Origin: Chloroflexota bacterium
Lineage (GTDB): Bacteria; Chloroflexota; Anaerolineae; Aggregatilineales; Phototrophicaceae
Length of the DNA stretch: 47,582 nt
Direction of reading: 5' to 3'
Assembly: GCA_026706445.1 (NCBI GenBank)
Contig: JAPOYT010000204.1
Coordinates: 1-47,582, forward strand
Shown one piece after another: positions 1 through 7,949 of the stretch. Within the stretch, counting starts at the first letter, position 1; each line of letters starts with the position of its first letter. A model generated the notes under the pieces. It saw only the letters and a list, made by a program, of their open reading frames with translations, ran no database searches and had not been told where the DNA came from. A program made the position numbers and the translations under genes.

Positions 1-16
1 TAAAGCAGGCAAAGCC

Positions 17-55
17 TTTTGCGTGAGCCGCTGCCATGCAGCGCGAGGGTCTACA
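17..55. repeat. Dispersed repeat family C, copy 1
   Basis: This 39-bp stretch matches 43326-43364 at 32 of 39 positions without gaps. The first nine bases (TTTTGCGTG) and the last fifteen (GCGCGAGGGTCTACA) are identical. It lies at the left edge of the window, downstream of the 76-1497 gene. The function is unknown. The pairing rests on only two copies. Confidence 0.5.
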
Positions 56-75
56 ATTGATAGGGCGATTGCGTA

Positions 76-1497
76 TCAGGAGTAAGGCATGAAGTTGCCG
101 GTGCCGCCGAAGGGATCTTCTTCCTCGTCTTCTGGTCGTTTGGCTGGTTGGGCGCTGCTCGACGCTTGTGGCGGAGCGCTCGCGCCGGCGGCTGGCGGCG
201 GAGAGGCTGGCGACGAGGCCTGGGTTGGCGGCGCAATTTGCAGATCGGCGTATTGATTGAAGGGCGAATGCGCCGGCGCTGGGTAGCCGGCCGCCGGTAC
301 TGACGCGCCCTGGCCCTGTTTGTGCCAAGCCAACAGTTCAATTTGCAATGTTTCGATGCCGCTATTCGGGGTGCCGCCTCCGTAATTGCAGATGACGGTC
401 TTCACTTCGGCCTGGATTTGAATCGCGCTGTTATCGACGATGAGCTTGACGCCGGGTTCAGCGGCTACGATATCGGTTGTTGGATCTTTGACTCTATTGG
501 CTACGGCGGAAAGCAGCGCGGGATCGCTTAGGGCAGCGGGCGCGGCAAAGACCTTGGTAGCGGTCTCCTGCGAAGCCATGTCAAAGCCCCAGAATTCGAC
601 GGACTGCAATTCGTTGCCGACCCGTGTTGCAACTGAGACGCCGCATTCGCCGAGGAATTGATTGCCTTGTTCCGGTCCCGTCTCGATTGCGAAAGAGTCG
701 TCGTAATTCTGTCCCTTCACGTAGGTCGATACGGTATGCAAGACAGGCACGCCGAATTGGGGATGGAGCGTACCGCTTTTTTCCGTTTCATCATCAGCCC
801 AAGGCGATGTGGGCGGCGCTTCGCTTTGCGCCCGGTTTGATGTTGGCGCAGCTCCGGCTGCGGGCGAAACTTGCGAGCCGGCCGTTGGCGCAGCGCTCGA
901 TTCCTTTCGGATTTTCTCGTCAGCGCCGTCTCCGCTTGGAAGAATCGTTCGCCCGGCGATCGTGAGGACCGGTATCACTACAGCCACGGCAGCCAGCGCA
1001 AGCGCGATCTGCAAGGAGCTGGCGAATATCCCGGGGTCTTGTGGCGCCAGCGGTCCCGCCAGGCTGTCAAATCCGTCGATGTCGGTTAGCGATTCCAAGG
1101 CGGCGCGCTCCGCCGCTGGAATGGCCGCGCTGCGAGCGAGACCTTCGACAATGCTCTGCGGATTGGGGATCTGCTGAAGCACGAGCAGCGCGTTTCCATC
1201 GTCATAATGCACGTCTTGCGAGTGACCGACAGCGACCATGCGTACCCACTGTTGAATGGCCTGCTGGCTCATGTGGCGTGGCGAGGCGCCGGTGAATTCA
1301 GTTGGGATGACGACATAGGCAGCGATCATGCCGATCACCATGCCGATCACTACTAGCAAAACCGTGCTGCGTCTCGGTCCAGCTTCGATCAATTTCTGAA
1401 TTCGCGGATTGGAGAAAAAGATTCCAGCGCCGGAGTTTGCGCCAATCGATTGCGCAGCCGATTGCGCGATATCCGAATTGTGACCTTGAAGACTCAT
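76..1497 (-). CDS. Unrecognised protein with two membrane segments
   Basis: I do not recognise this 473-residue protein. The chosen start gives MSLQGHNSD and is preceded by AAAGG about 10 bases upstream; a longer reading from 1584 lacks that. Seen: a hydrophobic segment near residues 44-65, a Ser/Ala-rich stretch, and a second hydrophobic segment near 161-182. A low-complexity Pro/Ala/Ser linker follows. A globular C-terminal part near 240-395 contains few cysteines (FLGECGVS, TVICNYGGG). The end is Pro/Ala-rich with an acidic run (PEDEEEDPFGG). The likely topology is membrane-anchored with the C-terminal domain on one side, but the orientation is unclear. It stands alone behind its own promoter, downstream of topA on the same strand. 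Confidence 0.75.
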   Translation of the reverse strand: MSLQGHNSDIAQSAAQSIGANSGAGIFFSNPRIQKLIEAGPRRSTVLLVVIGMVIGMIAAYVVIPTEFTGASPRHMSQQAIQQWVRMVAVGHSQDVHYDDGNALLVLQQIPNPQSIVEGLARSAAIPAAERAALESLTDIDGFDSLAGPLAPQDPGIFASSLQIALALAAVAVVIPVLTIAGRTILPSGDGADEKIRKESSAAPTAGSQVSPAAGAAPTSNRAQSEAPPTSPWADDETEKSGTLHPQFGVPVLHTVSTYVKGQNYDDSFAIETGPEQGNQFLGECGVSVATRVGNELQSVEFWGFDMASQETATKVFAAPAALSDPALLSAVANRVKDPTTDIVAAEPGVKLIVDNSAIQIQAEVKTVICNYGGGTPNSGIETLQIELLAWHKQGQGASVPAAGYPAPAHSPFNQYADLQIAPPTQASSPASPPPAAGASAPPQASSSAQPAKRPEDEEEDPFGGTGNFMPYS

Positions 1498-1592
1498 TAG
1501 CGAAAACCTTTCGAGTCCAGGGTTCTCAGTACACCTGAGACAACGCGTTGCGATACGGCGAGCGACGGGGGCGTCGCGCGCCAATGAGTGCC

Positions 1593-1621
1593 AGTATAGT
1601 CATAGTTCTGAAACGGCGCAA
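1593..1621 (-). promoter_or_regulatory. Probable sigma-70-type promoter for the 76-1497 gene
   Basis: On the minus strand TTGCGC (1616-1621) is followed after 17 bases by TATACT (1593-1598). The predicted start of transcription lies about 90 bases before the ATG. The same TTGCGC -35 recurs ahead of the thiamine operon. The rest of the 1498-1732 gap holds nothing else I can name. Confidence 0.45.
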
Positions 1622-1732
1622 AGCGAGACGGCGGCAGCCTTTGACTTATTTGAACGCGCTCTCTTGTGGCGCTTCGTCGATCGCATGGCCTTGTGGAATG
1701 GGATCGACGAGAGAATCCTGCTCCGATGCGGG

Positions 1733-4135
1733 TTACGTTGCCTGCTGCTCGAGGGTCGGCAACTGGTCGGGCGATTGCTCTTCCAGTTTCTTGAGGTTTC
1801 TTGGCAGCCGCCAGACGGTGAAATCGCAGTCCGGATAACGGCTGCATCCGTAAAAGGTTCGGCCTTTGCGGCTGCGTTGTTGGACGATTTCGCCGCTGTA
1901 GGTATCGCCGCATTGCGGACAGAGGAGGCCCATGCGCTCAAGATAGCGCTCGGTATGCTTGCAATCGGGGTAATTGGAGCAGCCGATGAATTTGCCGTAG
2001 CGGGAGTGCTTTATGACGAGGTCGCCTTCTTCGCATCGTGGGCATATACGCCCCACTTTTTCGACTACGTCTTGTCTTGGCATTTTCTCCCGAGCGGTAT
2101 TCAGCCGCTCGGCGAAGGGATGGTAAAACTCGTCAAGCATTGGGCGCCAATCCAGCTCGCCTTTGGAGACGTCATCCAGTTGGTCTTCCATATTTGCGGT
2201 GAAGTCGTAGTCCATCTCGACATCAAAGTACTCGGAAAGCAAGTCGCTAACGACGCGACCGGTCTTGGTGGGGAAGAGCCGTCGTTCCTTTTGGACGACG
2301 TAATCGCGAGTCTGGATTACGCCGACGGTGGGCGCATAGGTGCTGGGTCTGCCGATTCCCTTCTCTTCCAACTGCTTGATGAGCGTCGCTTCGGTGTATC
2401 GCGCTGGCGGCTGCGTGAAGTGCTGTTCGGGAAGAAGCTTCCGCAGGTCAAGTGTTTCGCCGGCTTCAAGATTGGGAAAGTCATAATTCTTGCCAAAAGC
2501 TGATTCACGCGCGCGTCGTTCCTCTTCGCCAAGGACAGCAAGATGTCCAGCGAACTTCAACTTTCGTCCGGAAGCGCGGAAAGTGTAGGGCATGTCCGAC
2601 AGCGTAATTCCCGCTTTCACGACGATGCTGAGCGTATCGTAGACGGCGGGCGACATTTGGCTGGCGACAAAGCGCTGCCAAATCAGCGTGTAAAGCCGCA
2701 GCTGTGGCGGGCTCAGAAATGACGCCATTGACTCGGGCGCGCGCATGACGCTGGTGGGACGAATGGCTTCGTGCGCTTCCTGCGCAGCCTTCGATTTCGT
2801 CTTGTAGACCGGGGGCTTGTCTGGCCGGAATTTGCTGCCATGTCGCTTTTTGATGAATGCGCGCGCTTCTGACACCGCTTGCCCGGACACCTGTACGCTA
2901 TCGGTGCGCATATAGGTGATTAAGCCTACCGCATTGCCTTTTCCGATGTCGATGCCTTCGTAGAGCTGCTGCGCCAGCTGCATCGTGCGGCGGGCATTGA
3001 AGCGGAGGCGGCTGGAAGCGGCTTGCTGCAGGGTGCTGGTGGTGAAGGGCGGCGCCGGTTTGCTTTGGCTCGTCCCGCGCTTGATCGCGTCAACAATAAA
3101 ATGGCTGTTGCGCAGGATGTCGATATGCGGCTGCACGGTCGCCTCGCTGTCCAGGACCGGAGGCTTGCTGCCCTTGGTGTTGAAGGTTACGTTTGCATCA
3201 GAGATTCTCACGAGACGGGATACGAAGTTTGACGAGTTTTCCCCCGGGGCCTGTTTTTCCAGGTCGGCATCGATTGTCCAGAATTCAACTGGAACGTGGG
3301 CTTCGATTTCTTTTTCGCGCTCGACCACCAGACGCAAGGCGATGCTTTGGACGCGACCGGCGGAGAGCCCGCCGCGGACTTTCGACCAGAGCAGCGGCGA
3401 TACCTGATAGCCGACGAGGCGGTCAAGGATTCGTCTTGCCTGTTGGGCATTGACCAAGTCCATGTTGATTTCGCGGGGGTGGGAAAAGGCGTCGGCGACT
3501 GCCCTGTCAGTTATCTCATGGAAGACCACTCGCTTGACGTTAGACAGTGGAATCTCCGCTTCATCCACAATATGCCAGGCGATCGCTTCTCCTTCACGAT
3601 CGGGATCCGTGGCGAGGTAGATTTCATCCGCGTTTTTGGCAGCTGCTTCCAGCTCCTTAAACACTGTCTTTTTGTCATTTGGCACACGGTATTTTGGTTC
3701 AAAGTCGCCCTCAATGTCGACCGAGAGGCGACTCTTCAGCAGGTCGCGCACGTGCCCCAAGGATGACATGACGGTGTAGCCATCGCCGAGGTATCCTCCT
3801 ATGCTGCGCGCTTTGGCTGGCGATTCGACGATAACCAGCTTTCCAATATTCTTAGGCGCGCTGTTGGCTTTGGCGCGGGATTTTGTTTTTCGTTTTGGCC
3901 TGGCTTTGCGCTTGGCTTTCTTGCGTTTTGGGCGCTCAATCTTTTCCGGTTTGGGGATGCTTTCGTGGGCGGAGGTAGCGCCCGTCCGATACATAGATGT
4001 GCCACACTCTGGGCACTTGCCACGAGTAGCAGGCGCGCCGGCCTTGTTATATATTGCTTCTGGATGCTGCATATCGCGCTTCGTTTTGCACTTGAAGCAA
4101 TAGGCTTGAACGGTCTGCGAAACTGCGTCAGTCAT
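1733..4135 (-). CDS. topA: DNA topoisomerase I with N-terminal zinc-binding domain
   Basis: Type IA topoisomerase that relaxes negative supercoils; 800 residues. A small zinc domain (residues 10-52; C13, C16, C41, C44) resembles the DUF5679 family. A Lys/Arg-rich linker (60-92) connects it to the Toprim domain, which begins at KLVIVESPAKA and carries ATDPDREGEAIAWH. The catalytic tyrosine is Y408 in GLITYMRTDS. Two C-terminal zinc ribbons follow (CPRC...CSNYPDC and CPQC...CSRYPDC), with a Glu/Gln-rich tail. GAGGAAGGG just upstream of ATG is a strong ribosome site. It is the last gene of dprA-manC-topA, 29 bases after manC. The extra N-terminal zinc domain is absent from E. coli TopA and seems typical of this lineage. 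Confidence 0.97.
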   Translation of the reverse strand: MTDAVSQTVQAYCFKCKTKRDMQHPEAIYNKAGAPATRGKCPECGTSMYRTGATSAHESIPKPEKIERPKRKKAKRKARPKRKTKSRAKANSAPKNIGKLVIVESPAKARSIGGYLGDGYTVMSSLGHVRDLLKSRLSVDIEGDFEPKYRVPNDKKTVFKELEAAAKNADEIYLATDPDREGEAIAWHIVDEAEIPLSNVKRVVFHEITDRAVADAFSHPREINMDLVNAQQARRILDRLVGYQVSPLLWSKVRGGLSAGRVQSIALRLVVEREKEIEAHVPVEFWTIDADLEKQAPGENSSNFVSRLVRISDANVTFNTKGSKPPVLDSEATVQPHIDILRNSHFIVDAIKRGTSQSKPAPPFTTSTLQQAASSRLRFNARRTMQLAQQLYEGIDIGKGNAVGLITYMRTDSVQVSGQAVSEARAFIKKRHGSKFRPDKPPVYKTKSKAAQEAHEAIRPTSVMRAPESMASFLSPPQLRLYTLIWQRFVASQMSPAVYDTLSIVVKAGITLSDMPYTFRASGRKLKFAGHLAVLGEEERRARESAFGKNYDFPNLEAGETLDLRKLLPEQHFTQPPARYTEATLIKQLEEKGIGRPSTYAPTVGVIQTRDYVVQKERRLFPTKTGRVVSDLLSEYFDVEMDYDFTANMEDQLDDVSKGELDWRPMLDEFYHPFAERLNTAREKMPRQDVVEKVGRICPRCEEGDLVIKHSRYGKFIGCSNYPDCKHTERYLERMGLLCPQCGDTYSGEIVQQRSRKGRTFYGCSRYPDCDFTVWRLPRNLKKLEEQSPDQLPTLEQQAT

Positions 4136-4164
4136 ATCCCTTCCTCGTGAATGCGCGGGCAGCG

Positions 4165-5250
4165 TTAGAGATATTCTTCGTTTCCGTTTTCGCGCAAGTA
4201 ATCGACAACCTGCTTAACGTCTTCGCTACGGTCTTTATGACAAATCAGCAGGACATCGTCGGTATCGACCACGACGATGTCTTCCACACCGATGGCCACG
4301 GTCAGGCGGTCGCTGAACACCAGCGTGTCGCGCGTGTCGAGAATGACGCGAATGTCGCTCGCGTCTCCTTTTATGCAGTTGCCGAACTTATCTTGCGGCA
4401 GGACGTCGTAGAGCGATGTCCAATTGCCGACATCGCTCCAGCCGATGTCATCCGGGATGACCGCTATGTTATCGGCTTTTTCCATGATAGCGAAATCGAT
4501 CGACAGGCTGGGCATCGTCTCCCAGATGTCGATGAGTTTCGCTTCGTAATCGGGCGCGTCAAAAGCCGACTGCAGGTAGGAACACATGGCGAAAATGGCG
4601 GGTTGATGCCTTTCGAAATCGCGCATGGCTCGGTCGACGCGCCAAATGAACATGCCGGAATTCCAACTGTATTGGCCGGAGGCGAGGAACTGCGTTGCCC
4701 GGACAATGTCTGGCTTTTCTGTGAAACGCCGGGACTGGTAGACCTTGAATCCGTCGACTTCGGCGATTGCTTGGCCCTGCTGGATGTAGCCAAAACCGGT
4801 GGCGGGATACGAAGGCGAAATGCCCAAGGTGACGATCTTGCCATCTTGGGCGACTTTCCAAGCCGCTTCCAGTATCCGACAGAATTTGTCCCGCTGCACG
4901 ATATGATGGTCGGCTGGCAGAATGGCGACTGTTGCCTCGGCATCGCGCTTTTGAATATAACTAAGGGCGAGGGCGAGAGCGGGCGCTGTATTTTTGGCCT
5001 GTGGCTCAACGATAAAGTTTTCTGATGGTATCTGCCCGACTTCCTGCCGAAGCTCATTCACTAATTCACTGTTGGTAACGACAAAAATATCCTCCGGCCG
5101 GAAAAGCGTTTGTATGCGTTCCACGCTGGTGCGAAACATCGAGTGGTCGTCGATTAACGGCAGCATCTGTTTGGGCGAGCGCGAGCGGCTCATTGGCCAA
5201 AGGCGCGTGCCATGTCCGCCGGCGGCGATAAGGGCATAATAGTGATTCAT
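4165..5250 (-). CDS. manC: Mannose-1-phosphate guanylyltransferase
   Basis: Makes GDP-mannose from mannose-1-phosphate and GTP, a cytoplasmic sugar donor for glycans and glycoproteins. The 361 residues contain only the nucleotidyltransferase half; the phosphomannose isomerase domain of long ManC/AlgA proteins is absent. Seen: the signature GGHGTRLWPMSRSRSPKQML at residues 12-31, ILPADHHI (the metal-binding region), RFTEKPD, and WNSGMFIWR. The family is clear and the short form is common. It lies 11 bases after dprA and 29 bases before topA, so it is probably cotranscribed. The functional link to DNA genes is not obvious. The GT39-like enzyme at 38997 would use a lipid-linked donor, possibly made from such nucleotide sugars (inference). 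Confidence 0.93.
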   Translation of the reverse strand: MNHYYALIAAGGHGTRLWPMSRSRSPKQMLPLIDDHSMFRTSVERIQTLFRPEDIFVVTNSELVNELRQEVGQIPSENFIVEPQAKNTAPALALALSYIQKRDAEATVAILPADHHIVQRDKFCRILEAAWKVAQDGKIVTLGISPSYPATGFGYIQQGQAIAEVDGFKVYQSRRFTEKPDIVRATQFLASGQYSWNSGMFIWRVDRAMRDFERHQPAIFAMCSYLQSAFDAPDYEAKLIDIWETMPSLSIDFAIMEKADNIAVIPDDIGWSDVGNWTSLYDVLPQDKFGNCIKGDASDIRVILDTRDTLVFSDRLTVAIGVEDIVVVDTDDVLLICHKDRSEDVKQVVDYLRENGNEEYL

Positions 5251-5261
5251 CGTATCGTCAA

Positions 5262-6371
5262 TTACCTTTGTGAATTTGGCGCTCGGCAGTATTGCATAGG
5301 TCCTGCGCTCTCCGCAAGTCCCTTTAACTCGAGCATGGTGAGCGTGCTGGTTACGGTTGCTGTTGGCAACTGCGTCTGCCTCACAATGTCGTCGACATGA
5401 ATTGGATCGGCGCCAAGCTGTTGAAAGATTGCGTCTTCTGTGTCGTTTGACGGCTGTAAGCGTTCCGTTTGAATCCGTGTTTGAATCTTTATGTGGGATG
5501 GATTCAGTTCTTCAAGGATGTCGTCAACATTCGTGACGAGCTTGGCGCCATCCTGGATCAATTGATTGCAGCCGCGACCAGTTTGGCTGAAGACATTATG
5601 CGGCACGGCGAATACCTCCCGGCCTTGGTCCAGCGCATGAGATACGGTGTTGAGCGCGCCGCTTCTTTCCGGCGCCTCGGCGACTAAAACGCCCAAGCAC
5701 ATGCCGCTGATGAGCCGGTTGCGTTGCGGGAAATTCTTGGCGAGGGGTTTGGAACGAAGCGGCAGTTCGCTTACGATGGCGCCGTTTGCCGCGATCGCTT
5801 CCGCCAGCTCCTTGTGTTCACGCGGATAGTTAATATCGATGCCCGTTCCGACAAGCGCGATAGTGCGTCCGCCGGCACCCAGCGCGCCTCGGTGTGCGGC
5901 CGCATCGATGCCGAGAGCGAGCCCCGACACGATTGTAATGCCTTGCCGCGCAAGTTCGCCCGCTAATTGGGAGGCGATATTTCGCCCGTAGCGGCTCGGT
6001 TTGCGCGTGCCAACTACAGCCAGGCATTTGTCATCATCGGGCTGGAGCCTTCCGCGAATGTATAGAAGCGGCGGCTTGTGCGGAAGCTGGCGCAGCAATT
6101 CGGGGTAGTACTCATCGTCGAGCGTGACCAGATGGGCGCCAGCATTGGCTATCGCTTCCATTTCGCGTTCCAGGTCGATGTTGCGCCGTCCCTCGCAGAA
6201 AGAACGCAGCAATTCGCGCGGCAGGTCAAGGCGCGTCAAGCTGTCGTCCGGCTCGCGCCAGAGCGCTTCGGGCGATTCAAAATGCGCCAAAAGCTGTGAG
6301 ATTCTGACGATTCCGAAGTTGGGGATGAGGTGTAAACCCAACCAGAATTGTTGATGATGCTGTGGTTGCAT
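5262..6371 (-). CDS. dprA: DNA-processing protein DprA/Smf
   Basis: Binds single-stranded DNA entering by transformation and loads RecA. The 369 residues have the usual three parts. An N-terminal helical (SAM-like) region begins LIPNFGIVRISQLLAHF. The Rossmann-like core has VGTRKPSRYG, SGLALGIDAAAHRGAL, ELPLRSKPLAKNFPQRNRLI and FAVPHNV. A C-terminal winged helix ends the protein (DAIFQQLGADPIHVDDIV). The core loop reads SGALNTVSHAL and GRGCNQLIQDGAK, slightly away from the usual SG(S/A)L.TA and GSN.LI but consistent with the fold. No comE/comF-type gene is visible, so competence cannot be asserted. It is first in the operon with manC and topA, and a good promoter lies at 6403-6432. Confidence 0.95.
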   Translation of the reverse strand: MQPQHHQQFWLGLHLIPNFGIVRISQLLAHFESPEALWREPDDSLTRLDLPRELLRSFCEGRRNIDLEREMEAIANAGAHLVTLDDEYYPELLRQLPHKPPLLYIRGRLQPDDDKCLAVVGTRKPSRYGRNIASQLAGELARQGITIVSGLALGIDAAAHRGALGAGGRTIALVGTGIDINYPREHKELAEAIAANGAIVSELPLRSKPLAKNFPQRNRLISGMCLGVLVAEAPERSGALNTVSHALDQGREVFAVPHNVFSQTGRGCNQLIQDGAKLVTNVDDILEELNPSHIKIQTRIQTERLQPSNDTEDAIFQQLGADPIHVDDIVRQTQLPTATVTSTLTMLELKGLAESAGPMQYCRAPNSQR

Positions 6372-6402
6372 AAAGGCACGTCAATGTAAAGCGAATATCA
6401 TC

Positions 6403-6432
6403 AGCATATAACGCGGCATTTTTCTTTGTCAA
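6403..6432 (-). promoter_or_regulatory. Promoter for dprA-manC-topA
   Basis: A perfect -35 TTGACA (minus strand, 6427-6432) is followed by TATGCT (6403-6408, 18-base spacer) or the overlapping TATATG (6405-6410, 16-base spacer). Transcription would start about 30 bases before the dprA ATG. Confidence 0.6.
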
Positions 6433-6493
6433 GTGCGCCGGGCGAGTGCAGTACGGACGCAGAAGTGTTCTAAATGGCGAACAGATCACATTT

Positions 6494-6529
6494 TTGCCAC
6501 CGAGGACACCGAGGGCACGGAGGTGGCAA
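6494..6529. repeat. Hairpin with internal CACCGAGG-type repeats
   Basis: Perfect 8-bp arms TTGCCACC (6494-6501) and GGTGGCAA (6522-6529) flank a 20-base loop made of GAGGACACC and GAGGGCACGG. The loop is an imperfect tandem of the left arm. It abuts the left end of the family A repeat at 6531. I saw no second copy in the window. Confidence 0.55.
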
Positions 6530-6530
6530 C

Positions 6531-6597
6531 AAGTTGATTTTGTGAATTAGAGCACAAATCTCTAGCAAGCGTGGGCGAGCCACCGGCTCGCCCGTAC
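6531..6597 (+). repeat. Dispersed repeat family A, copy 1
   Basis: A 67-bp element beginning AAGTT and ending GTAC. Its 3' part is a perfect hairpin with arms GGGCGAGCC (6573-6581) and GGCTCGCCC (6585-6593) and loop ACC. It lies in the 6372-6682 gap, which otherwise holds the dprA promoter and the 6494-6529 hairpin. The remaining bases toward rimM hold nothing I recognise. Confidence 0.75.
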
Positions 6598-6682
6598 GCG
6601 CTTTGTCTCGTACTTGAAATTACGTAAAGGCGGCAGTCGCGCACATTCCATTTTTGGATTTATCGAGGCTTGGCTTCGGGCT

Positions 6683-7222
6683 TTAGCGGGTCGGCAAAAG
6701 ACCTTCTGGCAGGGTCATGTGGATGATTCCGGCGTCGAAGTCAATGCGGAGGATTGTCTCGTCGTGCGCGGGGATCAAGACCTCGCCAAATTCGTCGCTG
6801 TAGACGATATATACATCGTTAGCGCCCGTCTGCAAAACGTCCTTGACGCGACCGATCGCTGTTTGGTCGGCGATCACCCGCATGCCGATCAGCTGGAAGA
6901 GATAGTACTGGCCATTTTGCAAGGGGGCGGTCTGGTCGCTGCCGATCAGGACGATTTTGCCACGAAACCGCTCGGCATCGTTTCGATTGCGACAGCCTTC
7001 AAGAGAGAGCAGGGCGTATTCTTTGTTGAAGCGTACGCGGTTCAACGCGAACTCTTGCAAATTAGCGTCGTTGACGGAGTCACCCAAATGGACCGATTCA
7101 AGATTGGGGAGGCGGTCGGGATTATCGGTGAGCACGCGCATGCGAAGCTCGCCGCGAATGCCATGGGGACGCAGGATCTCTCCAACGACGAGAAATCTGG
7201 GCTGGCCGTGGTCCTTCGACAC
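6683..7222 (-). CDS. rimM: Ribosome maturation factor RimM
   Basis: Helps assemble the 30S subunit by binding S19 and the head of 16S rRNA. The N-terminal RimM domain begins FLVVGEILRPHGIRGELRMRVLTDNP and the C-terminal PRC-barrel follows near YYLFQLIGMRVI and IPAHDETI. I chose the GTG at 7222. It falls 7 bases after the khpA stop, has AAGG upstream, and gives 179 residues, the family's normal length. An ATG at 7336 would overlap khpA by about 105 bases. It is the last gene of ffh-rpsP-khpA-rimM, the order found in many bacteria. Confidence 0.93.
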   Translation of the reverse strand: MSKDHGQPRFLVVGEILRPHGIRGELRMRVLTDNPDRLPNLESVHLGDSVNDANLQEFALNRVRFNKEYALLSLEGCRNRNDAERFRGKIVLIGSDQTAPLQNGQYYLFQLIGMRVIADQTAIGRVKDVLQTGANDVYIVYSDEFGEVLIPAHDETILRIDFDAGIIHMTLPEGLLPTR

Positions 7223-7229
7223 GCGCGCC

Positions 7230-7487
7230 TTATTCGATCTCCAAGATGACGCGCCGGCGCCGATCGCGTCCACGCTCATTTTCGGATGAGGGCATGGCGC
7301 GCAGCAGGGCGCGGATTGAATTGGCGACGCGCCCATTGCGGCCGATGACGCGCCCCATATCGTCAGAGGCTACCGACAACTCGAGAACGATGCTGCGACT
7401 CGTTTCCCGGCGTACGACGTTAACCTCATCCGGTGAATGGACCAGATTTTCGGCGATGTATTGGACCAACTCTTCTTCCATCGTCAT
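7230..7487 (-). CDS. khpA: KH-domain RNA-binding protein
   Basis: A small (85-residue) single KH-domain protein of the KhpA/YlqC family. It binds RNA through the GxxG loop, here GRNG in VIGRNGRVANSIRALL. Starting at the second internal Met (7481) would give MEEELVQYIAEN, closer to the family's usual beginning, with GGA about 9 bases upstream; both starts are possible. The family sits between rpsP and rimM in many genomes, exactly as here. Confidence 0.92.
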   Translation of the reverse strand: MTMEEELVQYIAENLVHSPDEVNVVRRETSRSIVLELSVASDDMGRVIGRNGRVANSIRALLRAMPSSENERGRDRRRRVILEIE

Positions 7488-7504
7488 GTTTCCAATCAGA
7501 TTGC

Positions 7505-7927
7505 TTAGCTCGTGGCGTCGGCGGATTTTTCGGCGGCGAGGCGAGCGGCTTCGCGCGCTTTGATCTTGCTTTCTCCATCGCCGGGCGCGGGATAATTTGT
7601 TTTGGGACTGGGCAATTCGGCGCGGTTTTCTTCCGCTTCCTGAACCAGGTCTTCCATGCTTTCGCCCGCGCGCAGACGCTGAAAGCGCTCCCAGGTGCCG
7701 GTGTGCTCCAGCAGGCGTCGCACAGCATCGCTGGGTTGAGCGCCGACGCTTAGCCAGTACAGGGCGCGATCTTCCTGAATAATTTCAGTCGCCGGGCGGG
7801 TGCGCGGATTGTAATGACCGATATTTTCAAGGTACTTGCCATTGCGCGCTTTGCGTTGGTCAGTGACCACGACGCGGTAACTCGGCTGACGTTTCAAGCC
7901 TTGACGGCGTAGACGAATACGAACCAT
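7505..7927 (-). CDS. rpsP: 30S ribosomal protein bS16 with C-terminal extension
   Basis: The core begins [23 protein letters not shown] and continues with [14 protein letters not shown], all characteristic of bS16, which stabilises the lower 30S body. The core accounts for about 85 residues. The remaining 55 or so (from about [13 protein letters not shown]) form a charged, Ala/Glu/Lys-rich tail ending KSADATS. E. coli S16 is about 80 residues. AGGAG lies 7 bases before ATG. It follows ffh by 22 bases. Confidence 0.96.
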   Translation of the reverse strand: MVRIRLRRQGLKRQPSYRVVVTDQRKARNGKYLENIGHYNPRTRPATEIIQEDRALYWLSVGAQPSDAVRRLLEHTGTWERFQRLRAGESMEDLVQEAEENRAELPSPKTNYPAPGDGESKIKAREAARLAAEKSADATS

Positions 7928-7949
7928 ATCTTTTCTCCTGCTGCCCGAC

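Noticed and set aside
4147..5025. A 292-codon open frame on the plus strand opposite manC
   Set aside because: It lies wholly within manC on the other strand, has no ribosome site or family resemblance, and is a shadow of GC-rich codon use.
6614..7249. A 211-codon plus-strand frame opposite rimM
   Set aside because: RimM is clearly recognisable on the minus strand and sits in its usual operon.
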